64,000 nucleotides of DNA. Source: Psococerastis gibbosa. Its lineage: Eukaryota; Arthropoda; Insecta; Psocodea; Psocidae. Each line of letters begins with the position of its first letter. Within the stretch, counting starts at the first letter, position 1. Positions 22,125 through 33,250 of this stretch are shown here, in pieces. The position numbers and the translations under genes are program-made. Under the pieces are notes generated by a model, which saw only the letters and a program-made list of their open reading frames with translations, had not been told where the DNA came from and did no database searches. The DNA is taken from assembly GCA_963971405.1 (NCBI GenBank), contig OZ020491.1:11712855-11776854 (forward strand), written 5' to 3'.

Positions 22125-23517
22125 CTACCTAGCGCAATTACTGAGGGGGGGGGGGATTTCTCAAAATGACGATTTGACTGGCGCATTAGTAGTATTTTGC
22201 GTTAATACAACCAGGAGAATAGCAGCTAGCTTTGTTATTGATTATAATATCATGTCTAGTCTACAACAGTAATAAAATGAGACCTAGTACTCAATCTTTC
22301 AAGACGATAACAAGCAATCCAAACAAACAATAATTTTCTTCAAGCAAGCCACCATCAATAAAAGCAGCGATACAAAAACAAACAAGCGCGCTGGCAAAGG
22401 GGAAGAGACTCGAAGCAAATGACATGAATTTAATCATGGCAACATGAGCGGTTTATCGAGCAATGTAAGATGGGGCCACAGAGGATGGGGAAAAATATGA
22501 GTAATTGATGCAAATGTTGGGGAAAAAGTGACTCGACATGCAGATAGATAAAACTGGCAGTAAATCACTCCAGAGCTCTTGATTGTGTCTTATAAACGGA
22601 AAAAATGCATGCATCAGAAAGATCGTCTAGCCCCATCTCACAGCACTACATTGCTGTGCTATTTTTTTTTGTTATTTGAACTAATAGAAGGTGTAGAAGT
22701 AGTAGAAGAAGACAACGGGATGGGAAAGTGAGGCTGGGGATCGAGTATTAGACGGAAAATCACAAATTGAAAATAATATCAAACTGATGATGAAGGTTTC
22801 GAGACTGGACAAAAAAGAAATTCCTGGATACGTCCAACCCCAGGCTTTTTATCAAGCGCGAAGCCAGATAAAATTTCTGGGGGGGGGGGGGAACTAAAAC
22901 CTACCTAGACACCTTTCTTCTTTTTATTTCAAAAAAGGTTACATGATTGACTTCGCCTACCAAGCCGAAGAATTATGCCTGATTGCTATTTAAAAAATAA
23001 TAATAATATTTACTGTCTATGGGGGACGAAAAATTCTCATGTATGGGAAGTAATACTTAGCTTATGGACATGGCTGTCTATGCACTTTACCTTAACGTTA
23101 GAGATTGCCTAATAAGCCAAAACCCTCACTTCAAATTTAGGGAGCCTGGAAGGGCGATGAATTTATAAAACAAAAAGTGGGTTTAAACCTTTTCTGACCG
23201 GTGAGAGACCATTGGTGACTTCAAACAGGAATAGAAAGACTGAAGGAGAAATTTCCTCATTATACGCCAAGTTGGGAATCGAGAAAAAAAAATCAGCTGA
23301 GAAGAATTTGGGATTGGAAAAGGAATGTCGTGTATGCCGCATATGCTCCTAACTCCTCCTTTTCCTCATTCCTATGGGGAATCAGAGGGAGGACCGGGGA
23401 TCACCACGTACAAATTATTTTCTATGTTTCTAGAGCCTCACAAAAAACTATTCGATGATACGGCGAAGCCGAGGATAGAATTATTTGCTCGCGTAGCTGA
23501 AAATGTCTACGAGTTTC
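22125..23517. other. No gene seen
   Basis: Contains two G homopolymers (about 22146-22155 and 22879-22891) and otherwise unrecognised AT-rich DNA. The open frame at 23325-23534 runs into the MITE at 23518 and is not supported. Confidence 0.45.
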
Positions 23518-23885
23518 TTAAGAGGACATGCTAAGTAGAAAATGAGCACCCCAAAATTTGTTGTTTTTATTGACTTTTTATTTAATTAACTCAGCAAGTC
23601 ATTAAAGATTTGGCTCGTGGAAATTGTATGCATCATATAATAGGGAATATTTAATTTTTGGTACCTCAGTTCTTTCATGAAAACCAGACAGGACTAAAAT
23701 TTAGCGTATTCTGGGATTTTTGGAAGAAATACAAAACCGAAGTAAAAATACCCGATTATAAGTTGCATGAAGTCTTCTACAACTTAGATGAGCCTAATTT
23801 TTAATAACTTGCTGAGTTAATTAAATAAAAAATGAAAAGTATTTAATTTTGAGGCGCCAATTTTCTACGTAGCATATCCTCTTAA
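23518..23885. mobile_element. TTAA-flanked MITE family M3
   Basis: Terminal inverted repeats of about 40 bp with few mismatches: left TTAAGAGGACATGCTAAGTA, right reverse complement TTAAGAGGATATGCTACGTA. TTAA stands at both edges, the signature of piggyBac-type insertion. A second copy lies at 60997-61395. The interior has no transposase frame, so this is a non-autonomous derivative. Confidence 0.85.
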
Positions 23886-24359
23886 TACAAGTCAGTCAAT
23901 CCAGGTATTTCTGCATTTTCAGAGTAAGCGACAAAGTTTTTCTTAATCATCTTCTTCTTCTTTGAATGTCTTATCGATCGAGAATTGCCGATCATCACTG
24001 CAATCGTGGACACGTAGATACCGTACTTCGGACTCCCCAAAAAGAAGTATCGAATGTACTCAGTCATGATGACTGTACTAGGGAGTTTCCCGTTGCCTTC
24101 TGCATCCTTACGCCGTTGACTCTTCATTGAGTTCCTTCGTCTTCGGGGCCCATACCCAAGAGAAAAGAGTGCGGTTGCTTATATGGTGGCGGCAACTATT
24201 CCCCCCGTTAAATAGTCATCCTCGGGCTACCGTGGTTTTTTCTATACAAACCTGCACCACCCGACATGCCACCACATCCTCCGCTTATGCCGCTACTTGG
24301 TCGGCGACTGCTTATCCGTAATATTCGCAGCTAGCCACCATATTTGGTGGTCTTTTCGT

Positions 24360-24660
24360 TATGGCGGGGTTTCCACCGACCTCTCATTGCAGAATGCAAA
24401 GACATTGACGTGTTAGCAGACATTTAAGACTTAAGCGGAGATTCCACCGACCTCTCATTGCAGAATGCAAATGACATTGACGGAAATTTTTGTTTTACTT
24501 TATGCCATAGTTAAGATTGATCAATGATCATAGAGTAACATCACAAACAAACAAACTAAAATTAAAAAATGGCGTCATGGAATATGTTAAGTACAAACAT
24601 TTTAATAGATTTCTATAAAAAGAAAAATTCAATGTCAATGTCAATTGCATTCTGCAAATT
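24360..24660. repeat. Fragments related to MITE M2, with a 55-bp direct repeat
   Basis: TCCACCGACCTCTCATTGCA plus GAATGCAAA-GACATTGACG occurs twice (about 24371 and 24432). The following GATTGATCAATGATCA and ATGGCGTCATGG words match the interior of the element at 21413-21804. No clean ends are visible. Confidence 0.55.
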
Positions 24661-25020
24661 AATTCCTCTTCATTTGCTAAGCTTCCTCTTCTTCTTCTTC
24701 GATTGGATGTATTAATACATTAATTTAAAAGTTTACACTGCCCTTGTAAGATCTTTAGTTCCTCTTCATTTGCTAAGCCGTTTAAATTGCACTGAATGAA
24801 ACGAGCCATCAATATTCTTCGTCACCTTCCCCCCCAGCAAGAGCAATTGCCATTTCGATTTCAGTATCTGTTGTGTTTGTGAAAATATTACTGTAATAGG
24901 GAAGGATTCAGCCAATGGCTTAAAATAAATTCGGAAGCAACGCCAATAATGGCCGAAAACCGATGGGACCGTTGACAAGACATGGTTCAATGGGCCACAA
25001 CATGTGCGCCTACGTCCATA

Positions 25021-25184
25021 AGGCGCCCATTCCACATACGTCGAACGTCAATGAAAAATTGAAAAATGACGTTTTAGCAGACATTAAAGACATACTAAAA
25101 ATTCTGCTACCACGTCAATTTACGTCATTTTGACGTCATTTTTCAATTTCTCACTGACGATTGACGTATGTGGAATGGGCGCCT
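25021..25184. mobile_element. TA-flanked MITE family M2, 164 bp, nearly palindromic
   Basis: The left end AGGCGCCCATTCCACATACG and the right-end reverse complement agree over about 50 bp with a few mismatches. The flanks are TA at 25019-25020 and 25185-25186. The centre holds AATTTACGTCATTTTGACGT. The whole element can fold into one hairpin. Confidence 0.88.
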
Positions 25185-25498
25185 TAAAAGCCCTTCAATA
25201 ATAATGCTCTACGAAACTTTAAATGTGATGATACGGAAAATCCGTCCAAGTAATTATTTATTAACACTAAAATGTCGGTTTTTATGGGCCATTTAGCTCA
25301 ACAACTGGCCGATCGGTGGCATAAATCTTTGGGTGCCGTCACAGGGTGCTTGAGAGCCTGAATAACAGATGCCAAACTGCGGAATAGCCGTTTTCATCGG
25401 GCATTCATCTTTGTAAAGAAAATAAAGACTCAAATATTGGCCGCGGAAAAATGACAGAAAGATTGCTGGCACAGGGTTTCATCCTACAAAATAGGCAG

Positions 25499-25891
25499 CT
25501 GCAGCCCAATTGCCGCGATTTGGGATTAACGTAACACCGGAGTTTATTTTTTAATACCGCATTAGTAGGGTGTCACGTAACGGTGTTAAAATATACGCGG
25601 GAAATTCATATTAATGCATTAATGAAATACAAGAGAATGGTTGCATTGTTTTATAATTGAAGGAAATAATAATAAACATTAAAATGTAAGGGTAGAATTA
25701 TTAAATATAATAAGAATTATAATTAATGTGTCAACAACATCCAAGGGAGAAAAAATTGAAAACTCGCCAAAAACATAGCCGACGATTAATTTATCAATTG
25801 AATTTCCCGCGCATTTTGCATTCATTTATTTTAAACAATTAAATAAACCCCGGTGTTACGTTAATCCCAAATCGCCATAATAGGGCTGCAG
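25499..25891. mobile_element. Long-TIR MITE family M4
   Basis: The left end CTGCAGCCC then GCGATTTGGGATTAACGTAA, and the right-end reverse complement CTGCAGCCCTATTATGGCGA then GGGATTAACGTAACACCGG, give inverted repeats of about 50 bp. A second, longer copy lies 630 bp downstream at 26522-27053 and shares interior words AAGGGAGAAAAAATT and AATTTATCAATT. No obvious target duplication could be fixed by eye. Confidence 0.85.
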
Positions 25892-26521
25892 GAGCTAAAG
25901 AAGGAGTCCAGAAGATTTTTAATGGTGTATGTTTCTATGGAAACTAACATTAAAATAAGAACAAATTGCTTAATGGAAGTCACTAAAATACAGGCAGAGC
26001 GAGTTTAAAAAAAAATGGCTATTTTCCGTATATTATAATACAGTATATTCGGGAACAGCACAGCAGGACACAGTAGCTTAGGAAAGGTCATAATCGCGTA
26101 AGGGATGAAACCGCAGCAGAGTTTATAGTGTTTTTTGCTTGTGGGCAACCCCTCCCCGGCCAGAATAAATCATATCAGGGCTCTTAGCCATCAGCAGCAG
26201 ACAACTATCCCTTCCAGATGAGCGGCCTCCCTCTAATGCCCCCCCCCCCAGTCCCTGCGAGCTTTCATTTAGAGCGGAAAATCCGAAAATGTCATCAGTT
26301 GCTGCAAATTAGGCGGCTGCTTGCGGCAAGCTGCACGGCTTGCTTACGTTTCACTAGAAAGTTCACAGAAAGAAATTTTAGCGGCAACTGGATTAAGAAG
26401 ACAAAAATTAAATTAAATACCATGACAAAAGAATTTATTAAGAATATTGTATTCTTTTGCTTCGGCAGTAAATATTTAAATTTGTCAGCAACCGCAGCAC
26501 GAACACAAAAGAAAAACTTAC

Positions 26522-27053
26522 CTGCAGCCCTAATATGGCGATTTCAGATTAACTTAACACCAGGTATACGATTAAATTATTGTAAATAAACCCCAAGGTG
26601 TCACGTGACGGAATTAAAAGCATTTAACTTATCCGCTATTAATACCCATTGGTGCATTGTTTTAAACAAAAGACTGCACAAAGCGCGGGAAATTCAAATT
26701 AATAAATTATTGGAATACAAGAATATGGTTGTCTTGTTTTAGAATTTGAAGGAAATACAAACAATAAGATGTATAGTAGGATTATGGATTATATTAAGAA
26801 TTCTAAGTAATGTGCCAAAATCTAAGGGAGAAAAAATTAAAAATGCACCAAAAATATAGCCGAGAATCAATTTATCAATTTGAATTTCCGCCGTATTTTG
26901 CACTCTTTAAAAAAAAAAAAAATCAATGCGACTTAATAACTGATAAGTGAAGAAAGGGTTTTAATCCTGCCACGTAACACTTCGGGGTTTATTTACAGTA
27001 ATTTAATCCTGTTCCCTGTGTTAAGTTAATCTATAAACGGAATAGTAGGGCTG
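26522..27053. mobile_element. Long-TIR MITE family M4, second copy
   Basis: The left end CTGCAGCCCTAATATGGCGA and ATTAACTTAACACC pair with the right end GGTGT...GTTAAGTTAAT...GGGCTG. Both subterminal halves also carry GTAAATAAACCCC or its reverse GGGGTTTATTTAC, marking a second, inner inverted repeat. Longer than the first copy by about 140 bp. Confidence 0.8.
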
Positions 27054-27309
27054 TTGGGAATAAGTGTAAATTATCCGAAATAAATTGAAGCAACTTAAAG
27101 TAATAAAAGCAAATTAAAATTTTTAATTGTTTGTCAATTTCGTCAATTGCCGCTGTACTAGACGTGTGCACAATTTTTTCGGGCATACAGTTGAGTGTAT
27201 TTGGCTTTAATTATAAGCAAACGTGGGGGGCAGTTTTAACACCGTGGTTTAAATAATCACCCGGGTTATTATTTTCCGTTGGTGCTGTATCTGCTGATAC
27301 CTTGTATTA

Positions 27310-27400
27310 AAAAAGAAGCGCACAAGATAGACAAGTGCGGAGAAGGAGATTGAAACATTCGCTGCCAACCAATCGATAGATTGAAATTCCAGAAGAAGAA
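27310..27400 (+). pseudogene. LINE family F, tail fragment
   Basis: Reading RSAQDRQVRRRRLKHSL followed by an (AAG) run resembles the end of the LINE tail at 59405-59735 (TAQNRQEWRSRIQHSL). Only about 30 codons remain, and they adjoin the fold-back element at 27441. Confidence 0.5.
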
Positions 27401-27440
27401 GACCTGCTGGTGGTAAAGAATTCAAACGAATCAAAATTAT

Positions 27441-27621
27441 CTGAAGAGCCAGTGGAATCCGTGATCATGGCCGTGGGCGATATGAAATCGAACTTCAGAA
27501 AGCTTCGAAGCCTACACAGCGCCACTGAAGATGTCAACCGCAGCTGTTGACGAAACGTTTGGTAGTTCAATTTCATATCGACCACGGCCCATTAGCCCGG
27601 ATTCTACTGGCTCATCATCAG
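27441..27621. mobile_element. Fold-back element with about 55-bp inverted arms
   Basis: The left arm GAGCCAGTGGAATCCGTGAT...GGCCGTGGGCGATATGAAAT pairs with the right arm, which read in reverse is GAGCCAGTAGAATCCGGGCT...GGCCGTGGTCGATATGAAAT. The centre AGCAGTTGACGAAACG-like block is shared with 5990-6020, 6410-6430 and, in reverse, with 49990-50098. Confidence 0.75.
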
Positions 27622-28437
27622 ACTCCGGCCTTTGCAGTTACCAAATATATCACAATCAATCAGAAGCTATTCTCTAGCTCTCGATAGAATAGGATGAGAA
27701 ACTCTAAAATGAGGACCTTAACTAGAGGATAAAATCCCCCAGACCTCACCTTTTGCATCTGCATTAGGTTTGAGGTTCCCTTTGTGCAATAAATTCAGCG
27801 GCAGCAGTGTCAGCACTTGTTAACTTGAGCCAATTTCCGCGTAAATGCGCGCCAAAAGAGAAACTTCCAAGAACTAAGCTAACGAACAATAGCAGAATAC
27901 ATTTCTCAGCAGCATTTTGGTATTTTACAAAAGCGACGGCAAAATTTACCTGGTTACCTCATTTGAGGGATGCGCAGTCGCCCTTTAAGCGTAAATGATC
28001 TACTAGTATGCCAAGAATCTTTATTTAAAAAAAAAAAAAAACTTTAATATCGTTTCTTTAACTAACCTTTCAATTAAGGCAGAAAGAAACTGGGCATAAC
28101 TCTACGTGTAATATAAAGTATCTTTGAACATACTGGGTATATGACTTTCCATATTCACACTGGGCAACTTAAATCCCGTAAATTGTATTCAGAATATGCC
28201 CTATGTACATCAAAGAGTCAGGCTACTATTTAAGTAAATCTTTATTCCATGTTTAGCATACACTTTAGCATTGGTGGTTCAGAGATGCACCTCAATTAAA
28301 TTAAATTTTAACTAATTTTATTACCCAAACCCATTAATATGTACTAAGTATTTTTAAAGGTACATATATACATATTTTTTTTTTATATTTTTTTTTATGA
28401 AAAGATTAATCGCATACAAACAATTCAATGAATGTAT

Positions 28438-28562
28438 CCGATTGACCTCTTCAGTCGCCTCACTAAGTTACCTAATAGGTACTTGTGTCGAGTTACGACA
28501 CGTCTCCGATCGCATGGCGTGTAGAGACTCGCACAAGTACAAGCACGCTACCACCTGGCCAT
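28438..28562 (-). mobile_element. tRNA-derived SINE family 1 (reverse copy)
   Basis: The reverse complement reads CGATGGCCAGGTGGTAGCGT, CTACACGCCATGCGATCGGA and GTCGTAACTCGACACAAGTA, which aligns with 14316-14410. The A-box region is TGGCCAGGTGG, one mismatch from consensus. Confidence 0.6.
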
Positions 28563-28639
28563 CGAAGTCGATATAGTTGTATATGTATTGTATAGCTGGG
28601 ATTTTCTCACGCTTCTCGAAGGAGATGCCTAAGAGCAAC

Positions 28640-29235
28640 GCCGGCCTAAAAGGTGTATAATTTGGTACATATTTGTTACTTACTTACCAGCCAACGCCCA
28701 CCCTTGGCATGTCAGCCATTTGGTGACGCGCTGACCAGTAGCGACGTGCGATCTTTTCGAACTCGTCTTCATTTGTCGGCGTTGGTGGATATTTGTGACA
28801 TAGCTCCTTTATTCAACAATTAAATTGTACCAAGCTCCATTATATTGAGTAAATGAAAATACAAAATAATTTCTTTCCATTTTTTTAAAAAGAAAATATG
28901 ACAGGAAAAGCAGTCTTGAATTTGCAAAAAAGTTTTTCAATTTAGTCAAAATGAATGATAAGACTTTAAGAAGGAGGGGGATGACCAGAAGAAAATCAAA
29001 AAAGAAGATTAAAAATTCACAAAGTTTTTGTGAAGAGCCGCAACTGTAAGTGAAGTGATTACCACTGCAAAATGAGCTAAAACAGTTCGGTCATATTTTT
29101 TGCAGTGGCAGTGTTTATGACTAATTAAACTCGTTTTGCGTCAGGATGAAATGTAACATAAAAAAGTGACAGAAGCTTCCTGACCGCACCCCTGTTAAAG
29201 CCACCATTCACATTTTATACCCCCCAGTATCCGTT
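28640..29235. other. No gene seen
   Basis: AT-rich sequence with no recognisable element. Confidence 0.4.
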
Positions 29236-29239
29236 TGCA

Positions 29240-29396
29240 AGGCCGTGGGCAGGATTTTCTTCAGGAGGGGTCCATCTGACGTCATAGGAGGTGAGGTAAC
29301 CTCAATATACTTTAAAACTCAATTTTAACAAGTGTACACTGCAAATATTTCGGGTAGGGTCCGGACCCCCCCCCCCCCTCTGGCTACGGCATCGCC
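29240..29396. mobile_element. C/G-tract element family G1
   Basis: GCCGTGGGC at the left, GAGGTGAGGTAACCTCA inside and a C run at 29369-29379 followed by TCTGGCTACGGC on the right. The reverse complement aligns with 50965-51120 (GTAGCCACAGCGGGG, GGTTACCTCACCTCC, CAACGGCC) and partly with 54150-54240. The ends are short inverted GCCGT-type repeats. Confidence 0.6.
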
Positions 29397-29569
29397 CGTT
29401 TCTTTTCAATTTAAATAAAAATAGAAACTGTACAAAAAATATCCACATCCCTCCATTTTTTATAGTTTTATTATTCTGTGAATTTTGATTTTATACATCT
29501 GAGTTTTTTCAATCCGGCTAGTAAGTAAAGTAAATTCGTGTCGGGGTGGTACTACCCGTGGTACAGGAG

Positions 29570-29790
29570 TTTTCAGGTTGCATCAACAGCCTCCTGTTTA
29601 ACCTATCGACAGTCAGGGAAGACTGCCGGGACCGCCGGCTTTACATGCCCTCCGAAGCATGGTAGTCAGAAGATAAATAATTGTACCACTAGAAAATTTT
29701 GGCATTCGGGTGGGACTCGAACCAGTCACCTTCTGGATGATAGTCCGAGTCGTTACCTCTACGCTGTCTCTTCAGCCCTTAACGACGGAC
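29570..29790 (-). mobile_element. tRNA-derived SINE, diverged family 2 member
   Basis: On the minus strand: GTAGAGGTAACGACTCGGAC, B-box GGTTCGAGTCC, and after a 30-bp extra segment the core GCTTCGGAGGGCATGTAAAG and CCGGCGGTCCCGGC. The 3' body differs from other copies (GACTGTCGATAGG in place of the GAGGGCTTTATAGC hairpin), so this is a distinct subfamily sharing head and core. Confidence 0.7.
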
Positions 29791-29942
29791 CATCTACTTA
29801 ATCTAGTGTATGCATATACTGTATAAAAATCAAGTGAATGTTTCTAGCCTAAGCGTTCCAAAACTATAGATCTGATTTGGAATGGCGTTCTGGGGCGCTC
29901 TGGAGGGTTGATGTCCCAAAAATAGATATAGCTTAGCTGGTA

Positions 29943-30005
29943 GAGTAGTAGTAGTAGTAGGGGCTAAAGCTCGCCTAATAAAAAGACGTTTTTCATTTCA
30001 TTTCA
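29943..30005 (+). repeat. (AGT)n plus LINE/SINE-like 3' tail
   Basis: A GTA repeat is followed by GCTAAAGCTCGCCTAATAAA and a TTTCATTTCATTTC tail. The arrangement is typical of a retroposon 3' end, but only the tail is visible. Confidence 0.4.
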
Positions 30006-30640
30006 AAAATCATCTATATAACAATGATTATTTTTTTCGTATAAAATAGTATCGACATTGAAAGTTTAGTAGCCTACACAATTCAAAAGGTAAACAAGCA
30101 AACAAATTTTAAACGGGGAAGTAAGCGACACGAAGTAATAACCATATACCACATTATAGTGCAACAACGACACAAGCCCTTTTAGGCCACTAAAGCTCAC
30201 TGATGAACAAATTTCGGATATTCAATATTATATGATATTAGGTAGATAATCTCTCTATTCAAGTATAACCGTTCAAAAATCCCCAAAAGAAAAGGCGCTA
30301 TTCAACGTTATGGAAGGCACAGGGGGGGGGGGAGGGGGTATTCAACGTAAGCATAGCGAAAGGATCAGGGCAGGAGAGGGGAGGGGAGGGGCTGTTTCAT
30401 TGAAATGACTGTAAATATTTGATATGACGAAACTCAAATTTCCCTCTCGCAAATTCCTAATTTCGAAGGTTGTGGAGAGCCTAGCACCCGCTTTCCCCAA
30501 ACCCCTTCCCCCCTCATTATATAGAACCTGAATAAGCATTGGCAGCCCAATTTGATTTTACTACCGTTTTCATCTAATGAATGAATGAATGAATGAATGT
30601 AGAGAACAGCTGAATATACAATAATAGGCTCGGTGACTTA
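30005..30640. other. No gene seen
   Basis: Includes a G run (about 30320-30332), a purine-rich GGGGAGGGGAGGGG stretch near 30376-30390 and an (ATGA)n microsatellite at about 30577-30598. Confidence 0.45.
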
Positions 30641-30781
30641 CTATTTAACAACGGGTTACTTGCGCTTACATCGCTTATTGTGTTAGAAGCTCCGGCCAAT
30701 GGGCACCGCCCTAATTTTTCGATGACTAATGACTATTAACACAGCAGCCAATGTAAGTACAACTAACCCTTTGTTAAATAG
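30641..30781. mobile_element. TA-flanked MITE family M5, 141 bp
   Basis: The left end CTATTTAACAACGGGTTACT and the right-end reverse complement CTATTTAACAAAGGGTTAGT match over about 31 bp with four or so mismatches. The target dinucleotide TA is present at 30639-30640 and 30782-30783. The interior is too short to code. Confidence 0.85.
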
Positions 30782-31264
30782 TAGTTCGCCATTGTCATTA
30801 ACAGTTATAAATAGATCGGTAACTTCCTTTCTGTTTTTCTGGTAAAATCGTTTCTACAGTATTTCCGAAGTTCTTAGGAGCATAGTGAGTACGATAAAGT
30901 GTCAGTTAGGATAACTTAAGTTACAGTTACAGCAGCATGGTTAGCCATTAGCAAAGTCTGTGGAAAACATAGGCCTCCTTGTTGGAAATATTGACTTGGA
31001 GCAACCAGCAGTCCGAGCTATTGGAATGAACGCTGTGCACTATATTTCTGCTATGTCTCATAGTGTCAATATCTGGCATAGACGGATACAGGGGGGGGGG
31101 GGCAGGGGGTTGCTGCAAATCCGTTGGGGTAGCTACCCCCCCCCCCCTAAATTTAGTACTGTAAATCTATTGTAAGTTAATTTACTATACGCTCTTATTT
31201 CATCGATACTACATCTGTTTCTCCTATTTGGATCCCCCAAAAAAGGGGCTGGATACGCCCTTGA

Positions 31265-31500
31265 TACCCGTGTGAATGTTATTATCTTCTTCTTCACGTT
31301 ACAGCCGGCTGGCTGGTTGGCAGCGACATGCGGCATCGATGCCTCCACCCCCCTTGATCCTGGCACGCCCTCTTCAGCTCCACGTATGCATTGGCCCCTA
31401 CATCCTCCGTCACTTGCTGTAGAAATTCTTTCCTCGGGCGCCCAGGACGGTTGACGCCTTCTACGGTTCCTTTTATAATGCAGCTCGTGTCGTGCATGTT
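31265..31500 (-). pseudogene. LINE family C, 3' end of reverse transcriptase ORF
   Basis: The minus strand encodes GTVEGVNRPGRPRKEFLQQV, TEDVGANAYVELKRACQDQG and GWRHRCRMSLPTSQPAVT then stop. This basic GRPRKEF and W-H/R-RCR pattern is the C-terminal tail of a LINE reverse transcriptase. A GAA-rich tail follows the stop (seen as TTCTTCTTC at 31287-31296). A second copy lies at 32605-32830 in the same orientation. Confidence 0.75.
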
Positions 31501-32117
31501 ATAGATTGCCTAAACCTGCCCTCAAGCAAACACTTGCTTGTCTGATGGGAATTGGTGATGGTGTGCCATCAGCAGGAACACAACAGATAAGCTACTTTGT
31601 CCAGAAGTGATGGCATATAAAACTCTGTTTTGTGTGACTTTCAAATTCCCAACGAAGCGAATCAAACCCATGGATTAATATTAAAACCCAGGACACTGAC
31701 CGCTCTATCAAACCTTTCAAAACAAAGGCTCCGTTGCGTCATTCACCACAGAATAAACAACCCTAAATACGTGTGAACCGTACTTTATTAAGGCACAATA
31801 TCCGGTTTCACACGAATCCTATACCAATCAGCTGGGGAGAATTCAATACGGGGGAAAAGGTCCATGTGGGAGGGGGGTGGGGCATGTGCTGGCAACTTAT
31901 GAATAACCCATGTCCCAACAAAAACAAATCCAAATTAAATTTTGCGTGTTTCCATAAATTTATTTCAGCACAATAGAAAGCACTATCGGAATGACAACTG
32001 GTGAACGGATTAGTTTCAAACAAAAACAACAAAATCCACATATGACCTTGAACCCATTATCAAGGTAGTATTCGCTTGCAGGGCCCGTTGCTATGGGAAC
32101 CGTAGCAGGGACACACA

Positions 32118-32471
32118 ATGGTAAAAACGGTTGCAGCCGCTACAGAAAGGCTTCGTGCTCTTGTCTTCTTATGTGAACACAGCACTAGAGGTGATCTTGA
32201 ACTTGCAAATGCAGCCAGGATCGGGCCACGTGTGGGGGAATTTTTTTTATATTATGACTGGGCGTGGCCATGTTATTATACCCCAAAATACAGTGCGAGG
32301 ATTTACGTACACAAAAACTTAGCCTTCTGTGAAATCATTCGAACCAAAACGTGGACACACTACCCATATGTTAATACTGTGCAAACCCACTTTTCTAATA
32401 TTTTTATTATTGACGCTTACAGTTTTCGACTTATTTACCGCAGGGTAAGGTGCATTCAATTGGGTAATTGA
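32118..32471 (+). other. Unrecognised 117-codon open frame
   Basis: Open from an ATG with product MVKTVAAATERLRALVFLCE and a tyrosine- and aromatic-rich second half. A 63-codon frame overlaps it, and there is no domain I can name, no splice or promoter context and no second copy. It may be a chance frame. Confidence 0.15.
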
Positions 32472-32604
32472 AGAATTTCACACAAGGGCTGAGCCTAATT
32501 TAATGCACCTAATTATCTCACTGGCCTAACACACAATACCAAACAATTATAAACCATTATAACCTGATTCAAAAATGGCTACGTTAACACACACATTATG
32601 TTCC

Positions 32605-32830
32605 ACTCTTCTTCTTCTTCAAGTTACAGCCGGATGATGGCTGGTTGGCAGCAACATATTGCAGCGATGTCTCCAATCTCCGCGATTTTGACATGCCCTC
32701 TTCAGCTCCACATAGGACGTTATCCCCAAATCATGTTTAACTTGTTGGAGATATTCGTCTCGTGGCCGTCCCCGTCGATTTACGCCTTCCATGGTCCCCT
32801 CAATGTTCCACTGTTGTAAACTATCTCAGG
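32605..32830 (-). pseudogene. LINE family C, second 3' fragment
   Basis: On the minus strand, pieces equivalent to TVEGVNRRGRPRDEYLQQV and LKRACQNRGDWRHRCNMLLP can be followed through several stops, ending at CAGCCGGCTGTAAC-like sequence and a GAAGAAGAAGAAG tail. More decayed than the copy at 31265-31500, with which it shares order and orientation. Confidence 0.65.
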
Positions 32831-32835
32831 GCATG

Positions 32836-33056
32836 AAGAGTAGTGGTGCGGACTCTGACTTGACCCCGTAAAGTTGTTTGTTCCATTCCACACTTTTTCA
32901 TGGCCACGATTTGGAGGGCATGTAAAGCTGGCGGTTCCGGGCTATCTTAATTGAGTGTAAGAGAGGGCTATGAGAGGGCTTTATAGCCCTAACTTCGGTA
33001 GGTTGGCCAATTGTCCTACTAATTAAACTAAAAAGGTAATTTATCTATTTATTTAA
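32836..33056 (+). mobile_element. tRNA-derived SINE family 2 (plus strand)
   Basis: The head GTAGTGGTGCGGACTCTGAC and a worn B-box (GTTCCATTCC) are followed by GGAGGGCATGTAAAGCTGGC, TTGAGTGTAAGAGAGGGCT, GGCTTTATAGCCCTAACTTC and a TTTATCTATTTATTTA tail. The GAGGGCT hairpin arm is duplicated by 13 bases. Confidence 0.8.
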
Positions 33057-33129
33057 ATGTCAAAGGACTCAAGCCCTCAGACTACTTCGTATTGGGTAAA
33101 CTACACTAAGTTGAACTATACATCACTGC

Positions 33130-33250
33130 AGAACAGTCACGGTAAGTTGACTGAGGGCAGTGAGGCGTACTGTGCAAGTATTACGCGAACAACAGTCATC
33201 TTATAAATGATAAAGCTTTCGTATATATCCTTTGTAAGATGACTGTTGGG
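33130..33250. repeat. Uninterrupted copy of the repeat at 19165-19460
   Basis: AAGTTGACTGAGGGCAGTGA, TGTGCAAGTATTACGCGAAC and AGCTTTCGTATATATCC are continuous here. AACAGTCATCTTA and TAAGATGACTGTT at the two ends are inverted copies, so this may itself be a small inverted-repeat element. Confidence 0.6.

Noticed and set aside
26218-26589. A 123-codon open frame with a proline-rich start
   Set aside because: Its end lies inside the MITE at 26522 and the start is in a C-run region. No known domain and no second copy outside the repeat.
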